A program made the position numbers and the translations under genes. 64,000 nucleotides of DNA from Rhododendron vialii (taxonomy: Eukaryota; Streptophyta; Magnoliopsida; Ericales; Ericaceae): assembly GCF_030253575.1 (NCBI RefSeq), contig NC_080569.1, forward strand, positions 2,748,001 to 2,812,000, written 5' to 3'. Below are positions 47,926 to 60,600 of this stretch, piece after piece (positions within the stretch are counted from its first letter, which is position 1; every line of letters begins with the position of its first letter). The notes beneath the pieces were generated by a model that was not told the origin of the DNA, searched no databases, and was given only the letters and a program-made list of their open reading frames with translations.

Positions 47926-50900
47926 TTTCTAATTAGTCATGCCAGATTTTTTTTTTAAAAAGGGATTCTAATTAGTCATAGAGTGCAAGCCATAGGCTAG
48001 CATCCATGGACCATTCCAAATATTTTAAACACCGTTACGCGGTGACCACTTCACTGCGAGTAGCTTTGTACGTGGGCATTAGTTATGAGTTGTGATGGAG
48101 AAGTCTCTGGCATGTGAGAAGGTTGGTCTTGTGTCTCTATTGGCACCTCTCCCTGTAGGGTTCAGCATCAGGCCATGTCACATTGTTATAGACACATCAA
48201 ACATCTGTAATGTCAGGATAAAAAAAAAACATATGTAGTGTCAAAATCAGTGTGTGCACCACCTAAGATAAGTATACCAACAAAAAAGTAGTACTATATA
48301 TTCATTGGCTGCAATGTTTGATGGGGGTCGATAGCACGCCCCGAACCCACAAACTCCTAAAACTCAAAAATGTTTGAGTAATACCCCTGTGGCACTGCGA
48401 CTTAATGTTTGATTAACGTTAAAAATAGGTGGCAGTAAAACAGCTTACATTTGCGAAGATCAATTTTCTTAAAAAAAATCCAAAGTTGGGACAAAATCAT
48501 GGTAAATCAATGTGCGATGAAAAGAAGCTTGTATTGTTTTGAGTTTCGAATGAAATTGGCCTGATTGCCTAGCCTGCCTATGTTTTGGTTCATCTAAACT
48601 GATCAAACTATATATGGTATATAAAGGAAGTAAGGTTGAGTTTCGCTAAGATTTTTGGACATTTTCTTGTTGTCCTTATTTAAAAAAAAAAAACATATCG
48701 TGATTCTTAGCTTTGCACATAACTTTTTGATTCGTTTGGCCTAGATGTTAATATTTGGAAATTTACAACCCTAAAAGAACAAAGGACTGTGAAGACTAGA
48801 AATTAGTACTAATAGACTGATGAGGCCCCGCAGGGGCGCAACGTGTTTCACGTTGTGTGATTACATATAATCATTTATTTATCTCTAGCTCCAGTGTATT
48901 TCATTGACTAATTATTGAGTCCATACGAAAACAAAAGAACAGCAAAATATCCCCAAAAGGGGTTGGGCCGTACGTATCTGATTAAGATCAGGTGTGTGGA
49001 TTAATTTTATTAGTATTAAAAAAAAGGCAAGTTGATTACTACATGTTAACGTGAAATTATAGATGAACCATTCATTGGAATTCATGATTATGCTCATACC
49101 AAACAAAAACTAAACTTTTTAAAAAAAATATATATATATATATATATAAGTAGACAAACTAAACTTTGCTAATTCTCATTCAATTGGGCCAAATGTTAAC
49201 TTGTTTTTATGTATCTTGTAAGAGGCTCCAACCAGAGCATCTAAATAATGGGTTAGTTTTGACTCAAATCACATAATTCGCATGCGCGTGCGTGAGTAGG
49301 AGCGGGAGCGTGAAAGGACATTTGAAACACATCAAAAATGACATGCACAAACTAGTAGAATTTGATAGAGCAAGAATTGATAACATGAGAGCAGTGCGAT
49401 AATAAGAACAAAAGCACAAGGCATTTAGGAGAAGGATAATATGACTAAGGTTTTGACACAGAAAAGAGCTCCAACCACCGGCTTTTTGGGAAGTCCAATC
49501 CCACATAGCTTTGGCATGGTGTTTAGATCTGTCAATTTTGACGCCGAGAAAGGGTCATGTAAAATAAGCTTTTTTTGAATTGTACTTGGGAAAACTCTTT
49601 CGGAAAAGAGTTTGTTTTTAATCTGAACCGTTGAAAACACTTTTGGATGGCTACAATGCCGCACTACACACAGCGCACTACAACGTTTCCCAATCCTCTA
49701 GGGACTGTTTGTAGGAACAAAAAACTACTCCTTTGGATCTTTATTTTAGATCACAAGAGCTCCAATTTATTTGTCAAATATGGACTTGAATAATTACTTT
49801 TTCCTCATTCACGCCGCGATTCCTACCAATTCTCTTAGTTTTCTTTCTTTTTAACACAACAAACTAAATTTGTCCGTGAGGTATCACAATTTGGCACGAA
49901 TCAACAAGATAAGGTAACATCACAGATACAGCCTTTTTATTTGCAGATTAAAAAAGCTTTTATTTATTTTTCTTTCATTTTTTTACATGTTAATGTTTCA
50001 GATTGCAGAAAGCGAGACAATATACCAAGAATTGTATCAAGCTTCACGTTTAGACCATATGTTAAGTAAATACAGTTATTGGAGGTCGAAGAAAAATTAA
50101 TTATATTGATAATAGATCTTATTTTGACACCAACACTGGCATTCGAAAGAAATTGACATCTCTACATTTGAAGTCAAAGTTCAATGTGCTCCAAAATGTC
50201 ATTGATGAAGGAAAAACGAGAGTGGCTAAGGTTTTTTTTCTTCTTCGTAATTTTACCATAGTGAACGAACCTACAAATATTAACTTGTGACACAATCAAG
50301 AAGGGCATCTTCTTTTTCTTTTGGTTGGATGTGGAGAAAACCGACCTCATGTATCATGAATGTAATCAAATATTGTACTCTATTTATTTGTTATGATTAT
50401 ATTGATGACTTTTCCTTTTGACTTTTTATTTTTACATTTTCCAAATGTACTAAAATAACTCTATTTAAGATGTTACTTCATCTTAGCAAGAAAGTAGATG
50501 GCATATCCATAAAATTATGTCCTTTCTTTAGCAATATAGAAATGTGAGTGCCTTTTTCTCATCTTTTAGGAAAGTTGTTATTGATCGTATAATAAAAAAA
50601 AATATTGTGGATTGCAAATGAACTTCTCAGTAACTCGAGGCTTGGCTCGTTAATAAGTAAGTCAAGTTCAAGTTTGAGTTTTAAGATGAGCCGAGCTCGA
50701 GTAACGCCTCAATAACTAATAAATGAGCCAAATTCAAATACTTCAAAATTTGATTTGACTCGGCTCGTTTGCAGCCCTTGCAGTTGATGAGTCGATGACA
50801 TGCCAAATGTCCTAATTCTTGATCGGGCTGCCCGTTATACTCGGGTCTCGGGTAGGTGACTTTCCGGACCAACCAATATGGGCCTTCGGGTTTTGCAAAC

Positions 50901-50940
50901 AGTCCAGCGAAAAAGAGAGTCCTGACTCCTGACGATTGAA
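47926..50940. other. Intergenic AT-rich stretch
   Basis: No gene seen. It contains (TA)n at 49127-49148 and, near 50640-50770, a block rich in GAGCCGAGCTCGAG / GACTCGGCTCG that has a larger relative at 55800-56040. Confidence 0.5.
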
Positions 50941-50952
50941 CCTACGGTTTGT

Positions 50953-50999
50953 TGGGCCAGAGCGTATAGGCCCATATATACTCCTCTCTAAAACCCTAA
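50953..50999 (+). promoter_or_regulatory. RPS24 promoter: site II motifs, TATA-like box and telo-box
   Basis: TGGGCC (50953-50958) and GGCCCA (50969-50974) are site II elements. ATATATA follows, and AAACCCTAA (50991-50999) is a telo-box. This combination is established for plant ribosomal protein and other growth-linked genes, where TCP and telo-box-binding factors act. Confidence 0.75.
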
Positions 51000-51185
51000 A
51001 CGCTTAACTTGTTTGGCGCCTCCATTTCCCAGCCTTGCTGAGCAGAGAACGGACGACGGAGGCGCAGGACAGAGAGAAATCGCACACCGGAGTAACCTCT
51101 CTCTCTCCGTTTCTCTCTCTCTCTATATGTATGTATGTATGTATGTAGATATACTTGCGTGTAACCGAAGCTTGTTTGTAGGATA

Positions 51186-53508
51186 ATGGCGGACAGCAAG
51201 GCGGTGACGATCCGGACCAGGAAGTTCATGACCAATCGGCTCCTTGCGAGGAAGCAATTTGTGAGTTTTCTGATTTCTTTCGTTGATTATTCTGTTTGCT
51301 GTTAGTTCACATGTCTCATGTTCTGCTCTTTTTGATTTATTTGGTTCAGATCATTGACGTTCTTCATCCAGGAAGGGCGAATGTCTCCAAGGTTTGATCT
51401 CTCCCTTTTGTATTTCTCTTGAACTTGACATGATTCATACATGTTCGTATTTACTGTTTCTATACAGTGAATCAGTAGATTTAGCTATTGTATTGTTTAT
51501 GTGAATTCGGTTTATGTTATTATAGACGCCAAGTAGTGAACTAGTTTATTCCTTAATGTTGGTGCAATCTGTGTCGAAAATTTTGAACTTATCTTACTGA
51601 AGAGGTGTGGTTTTTTTGTATGTGAAGTTATGCAAGTTTACAAGGAAGGGATGTGATTAGGTTGCAATGTATCTATGTAATGTGTTTCTTAGCTTTGTTT
51701 GCCTTGATTCAACTATTGTTCTGGTTTTGGTTATTGCCCGATCATGCTTTGCCGACCTATGGCGTTGTAAAAAGAAGAAAGTACAAAAGAATAGTAAATG
51801 GAGCTCACCGCAAAAAATAAGAAAGTATAAAAATAGTAAATGGAGCTCACCGCAAAAATACTGTAAATATGAGAAGCCCCCCTTGGATTGGAAAAGATCT
51901 TTTGATATCTGTGATATGCCTACAGCTTCTCTATTTTGTTATAGCTGATCCTTTTTTATTACAATTAGGTTTTAGTTCGTGTGATTTTGAAGGTTTTCCT
52001 TGTTGGTATCCTTTGTTTATCTTAGGCGGAGCTGAAAGAAAAGTTGTCGAGGATGTACGATGTGAAAGATCCAAACTCCATCTTTGTTTTCAAGTTCCGG
52101 ACCCATTTTGGAGGAGGCAAATCTACTGGTTTTGGTTTGATCTATGATTCTGTTGAGAATGCAAAGAAATACGAACCAAAATACAGGCTCATCAGGGTAT
52201 TTTCTCATCTTTTGCTTGCTTGATATGCTTAAGCGTGGGCAACGGATATGTTTTGGGAGTGGTTGTTGTCTTTTTGTTCTGTGCTTGTCTTTGTTTTCCA
52301 TTAAGATGGATCATCAACAGAGTTGCAGAGTGGTGAACACTGTCTCAGCCATCATCGTTCTGCAATTCCTCATTCCTTTTTTGTATTGATGTTGAAATTC
52401 TTTCTTTCTTTTATTTGAACCCGTTACACCAACTATGCCCCAGGAGTTTCCAATACAATACTGATTGGGTTTAGGTTGTTGAGTAACACAATTACAAATG
52501 CCACGGAAGGAAAAAATGATTAAATTTCTTTGCTTAAGATTGTGACTATTTTATTTAGTTTTCATGGAGTTCATAAGATGAATGATATGGAACATACATG
52601 AGAAGAAGAATTCCACTCAGGGCTGCACATTCACCCAGACAGCTAGATGGTTGGAAAACAGGGAAACGTGACAGTTAGAAATGATGATGTTTTTAGTTGC
52701 CTCTAAGATTTTCACTTATTTTGGACATAATTTGCAACTTTTTTTTCTTGTAAAGCTTAGGAGGATAGCTCTCTACTTTCACGTGGTTAGGTAATTTAAG
52801 GCTGGGCTCAATTAGATGTGCTTATTCATTGAGAAGCCACTGAAGTTTTAAGTCTGTAATGGTTAGAAGAAGCAAATGTCAATATTCCGTGTAGTTTTCT
52901 TTCTCCTATAGATGCTTTACTTCTTTTTTCCTGATAAGCACATAGATGCTAACTTTAACAATACGGGCATCATAGCTGTTTTAAGAGATAGCTTCAATTA
53001 TTCAGTGTGCTGTTCAACCTACTATAGAAGCTAACTACAACAACTTGTGATGGCTAGAATCGACAATGAACATTAGGGGCATCATGAACTGTTTTAAGAG
53101 ACAAACCCCATACTTCTGTTCGTCTTTCTTTCAACATGTGCTCCAAAATCTCTCTACCCTGTTGGATGACTCTTAGTGGAATGATATGCAAGCAAGTAGA
53201 ATGGTAGCTTCGCAAAGATTCAAATCAGATTCTAACTGTTAATGCAAATAGGATTATCTAGTCATGCAAAGGTGCCCTGGGGATTAAATGAACTGTAATG
53301 GAATGCAAAGGAAATGAGCATGAGAAATTGCTATTTACACTTTGTCTGTCTCTCTCGAGCGTATTAGTTGACCTATTCATCCTTCGCAGAATGGCCTGGA
53401 CACAAAGGTGGAGAAGTCCCGGAAGCAGATGAAAGAGAGGAAGAACAGGGCGAAGAAGATCCGTGGTGTGAAGAAGGTAAGGGAAACACTGGTCAATGTT
53501 GGCCAACC

Positions 53509-53549
<41 letters not shown>

Positions 53550-53626
53550 TACATCTGCATTCAGTGGTTTCGTAAAATGTGCAGACCAAGGCTGGAGATG
53601 CTGCCAAGGCTGGGAAGAAGAAATGA
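51186..53626 (+). CDS. RPS24: 40S ribosomal protein eS24
   Basis: Five exons, 51186-51260, 51350-51391, 52026-52196, 53390-53476 and 53585-53626, give 138 aa in one frame. The protein starts [20 protein letters not shown], continues [18 protein letters not shown], contains the family block [19 protein letters not shown], and ends with the basic tail typical of plant eS24 ([17 protein letters not shown], ending AGKKK). It is a structural component of the small cytosolic ribosomal subunit and contributes to pre-18S rRNA processing. The leader has ATGT repeats (51126-51146), and GTTTGTAG just before the ATG could be the acceptor of a leader intron. Intron 4 carries a (TC)n run (53510-53544). The promoter has the motif set expected for ribosomal protein genes. 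Confidence 0.96.
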
Positions 53627-53936
53627 GATGTTGCAGATTTCGTTGTTTGTTGCATTCTGTGGAAGCAAAGGAATGTTCTTTATTCGGCAGCTCCATTCTA
53701 CACATTTTTCTGCAGTTATATTTGGAGTATTTTGTCCCCCTTTTTTTTGTCATGCTTCTTAAGTAGTTCCTTTGAACTTTCGGCATGTCCTAATTTTTGT
53801 CAAACAATCTAGTCATCGAAAACTATTTTTCCTGCCAGAATTGAGCTTAATTTTCTGTTTTGCGATTTGCCACCAAAGTCATTGATGCGATGGTAGTTAA
53901 ATTGGAGTTGGTGATTGTAATGTCAGATACGAATTT

Positions 53937-53937
<1 letters not shown>

Positions 53938-53993
<56 letters not shown>
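53938..53993. repeat. (TC)n microsatellite
   Basis: About 26 CT dinucleotides, uninterrupted, downstream of RPS24. Confidence 0.95.
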
Positions 53994-53996
<3 letters not shown>

Positions 53997-53999
53997 CAA

Positions 54000-54153
54000 T
54001 CATCCCCAAAACTTATATCAATACGTCCAAACTACCGGTGCTGTCTTGGTGTTGCCTGAGTGAGTTCCCAGCATAGGAGATTATCCCCACAACTTATATC
54101 AATACGTGCTTGCTGTCTTGGGTGTTGTCTGAGTGAGTTCCCAGCATAGGAGG
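54000..54153. repeat. Tandem duplication of about 75-80 bp
   Basis: Both units share ACTTATATCAATACGT, TGCTGTCTTGG and GAGTGAGTTCCCAGCATAGG. They directly follow the (TC)n tract. Confidence 0.8.
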
Positions 54154-56394
54154 TTTTGAGGGAGATTTTGGAACCAGGGACACCTTTGCAATGGTTTCCT
54201 GCGATTTGTGTTGGGCAAATTGGTAATAAAAATCATCTACTGAAAAAGGTCTTCTCTTGTGCAGCCTCTCTGGCTCTCTTTCAATAGGTTTTTCCTGGTG
54301 TAGCCTCAAACTCTTGATCGAGGTGCCTACACTGGCGGCTGCATTGAATAATGAGTAGCCATTGTAGACAATGTTAGTAGTATTATTGGTAAGGTTCAGT
54401 TTACATGTCAATTATTGGGGAGGATTGAGATGGTTGACAATTTGCCTTTTTAGATTGTCATGAGACTCTCAAACGGATTGATTGGTGAAAGCTATTCTTG
54501 ATTACATGAACAACTGTTAGGTTGTAGTTTTCAGATTCTGTTTCTCAAATTCTTTTTCTACAAACTCAGAACCTCATTTCTTAGATTCTTGGAAATCGTT
54601 CCGCCCGAAAACGAATAAGGTATGAATGCAATAAAGTGATTTTGTTTAAGTCATGGTTTTCTTGGAATATTGTGCAAAAACTAATTACGTAAACTGCAAC
54701 CAAACTGGCATCTCTCTCTTTTTTCCGGCAGGAATCTGATCGCTCAAACTCCATTTATATTTTAACAACTTAGATCATCTACAAGAAAAAGGGAAATCCT
54801 AGTAAAATTCGAAATAAATTGTTCTTGTATAACTCATTGTTAATGATAAGTATTAATCTAACCGTTCAGTAATAGAGATGACCTCATGCACTTGAATTTG
54901 ACAGATGAGATTCTGCTATCTAAAGATTCTGAAATTCCAAACACACTAGTAAACTAATCCTAGTTACAACCACTGGCAATGAAACCTATTTGACTTGCAA
55001 AAACAATGCCAAGCATTATTCCCTCTGCCTGCCGGACAGGAAAGCAGAAAAACCAGGATTACATGAATCATAAATGGTTCCCATAGCAAACAAATAAAAT
55101 CCAAAATACTCCATAATTAAGGATCCCCACCAGAGTGATTTGCACAATTCAACAATTTATGGCAGTAAATCTCATGCATTACCTGTGATATCTCTGTGCA
55201 TTGATTGTAAATTTAGGGCATGGTAGTCCGTATGAGAAACATACCCATTACTAATCCGTACTTATTATCAATCGCATTTTCTTACGAATCACATTCATCA
55301 ATCACTATTATTAAACGGGGCATATGAACTTATGTCAGCTCAATCCACGCTTTTGCAATGAACCAAAAACAATCAACAATTGCATTCTTACCCCACCCCT
55401 ACCCAAAAAAGTAAAAAATAAAGTGATGAAAAGAAGTAATGCCTGATAGAAAAGAAAAGAAGTAATGCCATAGTATGGCATGCTATCACTTTCGCTATTC
55501 AATTTTTTTGCACGTGTTTTATATCACATACTATTTGTCAAGTGAAAAATATCAAGAGTGTATACGGAGATTTCAAAGTATATTTGTTAAAAAATACTGA
55601 GTGGTATGCAACATTTAAAACGGAAAAAAACCGATCGATACACGTGGGCTTAAATAAGTGAAGCGTATCTAATGAGGTGATAATGATAACACCTCGTCTC
55701 TCTTTATGAAGGTACGGGAAAAGAAGTTCGAATTTTATAATGAGTCTGAAAGCTCCCGCGTTTATTGAGATGGTGTTGCAGCTTGTGGGCAGAGGTGCAA
55801 AAGAACCGAACTGCTCGCAGACAGCTCATGGCTCGGCTCGTTAAAGCTCGGATCAGTTTGACTTGTTAAGTAAATGAGCTGAGTTCGACACTCAAAGCTC
55901 GGCTTATTTGTATAGGCTCGGCTCATTAAATAATTTAGTCAGACTCAGATCGTTTAAGACGAGCCAAGCTTGAGTTTTAAGCTCGTTTAGTAAATGAGCC
56001 GAGTACAGACACAATAAAACTCGGCCCGACTCGTTTGCACTTTCTACTTCACTTGTGGGCCTACAATGAATTTCCGAAGATAAAAAGAAAAGAAAAAGAC
56101 AAGGCTTTGGGTGTGAAATATGAATCCCAAGCTTATATTTGGACATCCCAATTAGTAGGAGTAGTATTTTCCAAGACCGAGCAAAGAAAGGAAAAATATT
56201 CAATTTGTGGAGAGAGACAGATTGGAGGGAAATTTTCAGTAGGAATACAAGAAGTAATTCGAAATTACAAACTAAACCCCCAGTAATACTCCCTCGTCCC
56301 TCCGTACAACGAAACGTAAAGGCATAAATCTCACTCCTAGTACAAACAAACAAATACCCCCTTGTCTCTCTCTCTCTCTAAAACCCCCCATTCA
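54154..56394. other. Intergenic region before the PHD/GNAT gene
   Basis: No supported gene. About 55800-56040 is a repeat dense in GGCTCGGCTCGTT, AAGCTCGG and GAGCCGAG segments in both orientations, related to 50640-50770, probably a decayed non-autonomous element. Confidence 0.45.
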
Positions 56395-57620
56395 TCAACC
56401 TCCTCCTCCCTCTCTCTTTCTCAGCAATCGCTTCGCTTCGGTTGCCATTGACTTGTCGGTTTCACGGCGCGTAGATACAGCTCTCCTGCATGTTTACCCA
56501 GGTACATTGATTTAGGTTTTATTCTACGTGTGACGGCGGTAGGATTCCCAATCATATTCTGATTCGGTTTCTGCCTTTTGTACGGTCTCTCCCCCAAATT
56601 CCCTTTTTTTTTTTTTGGCTCTGTTTTTGTTTATATCATTAGATTTTAGTGATTCCCTAGTTTTTCGAATCAAGAATTTGATTTTGTGTATGATGTCAGT
56701 GAGGCTATGAAGCTTGACTGTCGTGTAACATTCTTATTTTGGTCTGTCAGTGTTTTTGTTAGAACCTGACTGAGGGTTTTGAAATTAGGGTTTTTCCGAG
56801 CTATTGGAGGAGTCTAGGGAGGGCTTGAGATCTGCTGCTATTCATTCCAAGTCTGAGAACGGTGTGATGGGCTTATAAAACTCTGAACGTGATTCGGTTG
56901 CCTGTCTCGGTAATCGTTTTGCTTCGGACGCCATTTAGTGGGTTCTACAACGTATAGATACCGCTGCCGTGCACGTATACCCAGGTACATTGGTTTAGGT
57001 TTTACTGTGATGGTGGTTTCGCACTCCCCTCTTCTAGTTTCCTTAGAATCAAGTCCTGTCCAGTTTGGGCCTTTGTGGCTTTTCATTTTGTAGAAATCGT
57101 CAAGTATATTAACCATGCAAAAAATCAACAAATCAACTTGATCAAGCATCGATGCCTATATGAACAAAACAGATTTGTGAAAGAAAAACAGACGGAGAAA
57201 AATTGAGTACTTGAACTGCGAATTTTACTTGGATAAATCATCATCTTTTACGTGGGTAATGTACTCTAGGAGCTTTCCAAATGAATGGTTCTGATCATTG
57301 TTGTGGGGCCAAGGAGGCCCACGAAAGCCCAAATTGGACTGGACTGAACCTAAAGGAAGCTGGAGGGTAGCTTGGTAGTGATTTTGTCTGCTTTTGTACA
57401 GTCGGTCTTGCCATTGTTTCCTCATGCATTTTCTTTGTATCATTTGATTTTCAGATACTCCTGAGCTTGTTTGTTGGCTTTGTGTATAATGTGAGTCTCT
57501 GAAGCTCAATTGTCCTCACAAACTTATTTTGGTTGGAATTTCCCTTGCTTATCTTTGAAGCTGACCGAGGGTTTAGAAATTAGGTTTGTGTGTAAGATGA
57601 GAGAGGGCTTGAGATCCAAT
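56395..57620 (+). repeat. Tandemly duplicated leader region of the PHD/GNAT gene
   Basis: 56425-56540 (CGCTTCGCTTCGG..., ACCCAGGTACATTG) matches 56908-57015. 56690-56845 (TTTGTGTATGATGTCAGTG..., GAGGGCTTGAGATC) matches 57478-57620. Each unit has a leader exon ending in a CCCAG/GTACATTG donor (56501 and 56984), an intron, and the start of the coding exon. Only the second keeps an ATG at the start site; the first reads CTAGGGAGGGCTTGAG. The second unit's intron is about 300 bp longer and contains the dispersed repeat at 57235-57345. Confidence 0.75.
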
Positions 57621-60600
57621 GTTATGGCCGCAAAGCAAGAAAATGTCATTGTGTCTGCAAATGGTAATGTCGATTCAGGCACAAGCAAGGGTGATGAAAT
57701 CACCAGTGGTAGTGAGGGTGACAAAACAAAGAAAGAGCTAGAGTTAGAACCCGTGGATCTATCGCAGCTGGGTCATCTCCCTTGCCCCCGGTGCAACTCG
57801 ATGGACACCAAGTTCCTCTTGTACAGCAACAGCAAACATTCTCCGCCCCGGCACTGCTGCCGTTCCTGCCGGCACTCGTGGACTCAGGGTGGGACCCTGT
57901 ATATTAAAGATTCTTCTATTGGCAGAAACTTTGAGCGTAGGTTTGAACATATGGAGCGAGGAGAAGATACCAATATCTCTTCTGGCGATGCTAATGCACC
58001 GGGGCTTCAAATTGGGAGGGAAAGAAGAAGGTTGGAGAGTTCTGATGAGAAGGACAAATATTTAGAACAGGGCAAGAAGAGGGGACAGCAGCGCCCAACT
58101 CATGGCCAGCGAGAGCCAGATCATGTCCCATGCCTGCTGTGCAACTCCACCAACACAAAGTTCTTGGCCTACAACAACAACAAAGTCTCTCAGCCGCGGT
58201 ACCTCTGCAATTCCTGCTGTAAGACCTGGACTCGTGGTGGGACCATCTACAAAAGGAGAAGGTTGGACGATTCTGAGAGGGAGAAAGCTATCGCAATTTC
58301 AGGTCTAAAAAAAGGTAGTGAGATCAACAATACTGATGGTTATGAGATGGTAGCGCATTTTGTTGCAACTTTGACTGATCCAGAATATGTCAAAGATTCA
58401 TCGTGTGAGATGAAGAGCAATGGGTCTGAGAATGATAAAGTTAATTCAGGTGTAGAAAAAGGCGATGAAGCCAAAAACACTGATGATAACGAGATGGTAG
58501 CACAGGTTGAGGGGAAACAGGAAGAGAAGAAACATAGCAGTCAAGATGCTGATAGTAGTGTGCGTGGTGACAACCATAGAGGTAATCCCGATGCTAATGC
58601 TGTAACATCTGGGCTTGAAGTTGGGATAGGGCGGCAAGGGATGGTAAGAATAGGGATAGGGAATTCTGACGATAATGAGAAAGATTTAGAAACGCGGAAG
58701 AACCGGCGACGGGGGCGGCAGAGCCCGCCTCTTGGAGCACACCCGCAAGAGCCGGATCATCCCCCATGCCTGCGGTGCAACTCCACGAACACCAAGTTCT
58801 TGTACTACAACAACAACAATCACTCTCAGCCTCGGTACATGTGCTATTCCTGCAGTAAGTCCTGGACCCACGGTGGGACCATCAGAGGGAGCAGGGGGAA
58901 GAAGACAGGAACGGTGGAGAGTTCTGATAAGGAGAAAGGTATAGTAGTACGTTCCGGTCCGGAAAAAGGTGCTGATACCAACAACACTGATGGTAATGAG
59001 ATGGTAGGGAAGAGAAATAGGTCTGAGGAATCTGACCAAACCAAGCACAATGAGAAAGCTGATGGTAAGGCCTATGTTGAACACCATACAGGTAAGCCTA
59101 AAATTGGGAGAGGACAAAAGGGGAGGAAAAGGAAAAGGGTGGAGAGTTCTGAACGCAATGGGGATGATGACACACTGATAAAGAAGGTCAAGGAGGTATC
59201 TTGTGGTGGTAAGGCTCAGGTTGTTGGTAGGATTTTGAGGTCAAGGACACTGGCAACAAATGGCGTTGAGAAGACGGTTGGTGTTGGACTTGCTGAAGGT
59301 GTTCTGGGGGTTACAGGGAGGAAAGAAGCTGATGTTTCAGCCAAGAATAGCACTGAAATAGAAAACTATCACAGTGTCCAATTGATTGACAGGCAAAAGA
59401 AGAAGATAAAAGGAAAAGTGCAGGGGAAAAGCGGGCCGCTGAAGGCGAAGCAAAAGTTGGTGGGGTTCAGGGAAAATGGCGATATACTGAAGTCCAAAAG
59501 GGTCTCTAGGGGTTCTAAGTTTCTGGACAATGGAAAGCACAATAGGTTAGCCAGTAAGTTACGTGATTCGGGCCGGAAATTCATTGTGAAACAGTCAAAA
59601 GGGAGCAAGCAAAAGGAAGGGGGAGTTTGCAAAAGAAGTACTGAAAAGCAGTTTTTGAGGGATCGAATAATGGCTATGCTTACGAGTGCAGGCTGGACAA
59701 TTGAGCGTAGGCCCAGGTCCGGCAGAGAGGAGGGCAGAGAGTACTTCGACGCTGTATATGTTAGTCCTGAAGGACGTGGTTTGTGGTCAGTCACCTTGGC
59801 TTATAAAGTTCTTAGAGAACAAGTTGAAAGTGGCGAGGCTGATAGTAGGGCCCTTGCTGCATTTACTCTGATACCACAAGAGGAATTAAGCAAATTATTT
59901 AGGACAACAAAGAAGAAAATGGGACTACAAAAGGGATTGAAGGGAGAAAGAGAGGGTGCAAATAAGAAACACAAAGGAGTTACTCAAAAGAAGAAGTTTA
60001 AAAAGAACAATGCTAAGAGAGGAACAAAACAGAAATCGTCAGACAGTGAACAAGACGTTCCAGCTAATACATCTCAGAGGGGAATGCAAAGATCACATCG
60101 CAGGGAGAGACAAAATGGAAAGAGATATGCTCTGGTGGGTCGTCACTCGAAGAAGGGGTTGGATCCAGACAGTGAAGGCTTTGTACTATATGATGGGAAG
60201 CGCAGTCTTCTTTCGTGGATGATTGACTTGGGAACTGTTCCTCTTAGTGGAAAGGTTAAATATATGAACCATAGAAGGACTCAAGTATTGCTTGAGGGCA
60301 GGATAACCAGAGATGGCATTCATTGTGACTGCTGCAATGAAACCTTTGCTCTCGCGGAATTTGAGTCTCATGCTGGAAGTAAAGTCACACAACCATTTGA
60401 GAATATTTATCTCGAGTCAGGAAGTTCCCTTTTCCAGTGTCTAGTAGACTCGTGGAGCAAACATGATGGGTCTGAATGCGTTCGAGTCCATTCTGTTGAC
60501 GTTAATGGCGATGATCCAAATGATGATACATGCAACAAATGTGGGGATGGTGGGGACTTAATATGTTGTGATGGCTGTCCTTCAACTTTTCATCAAAGTT

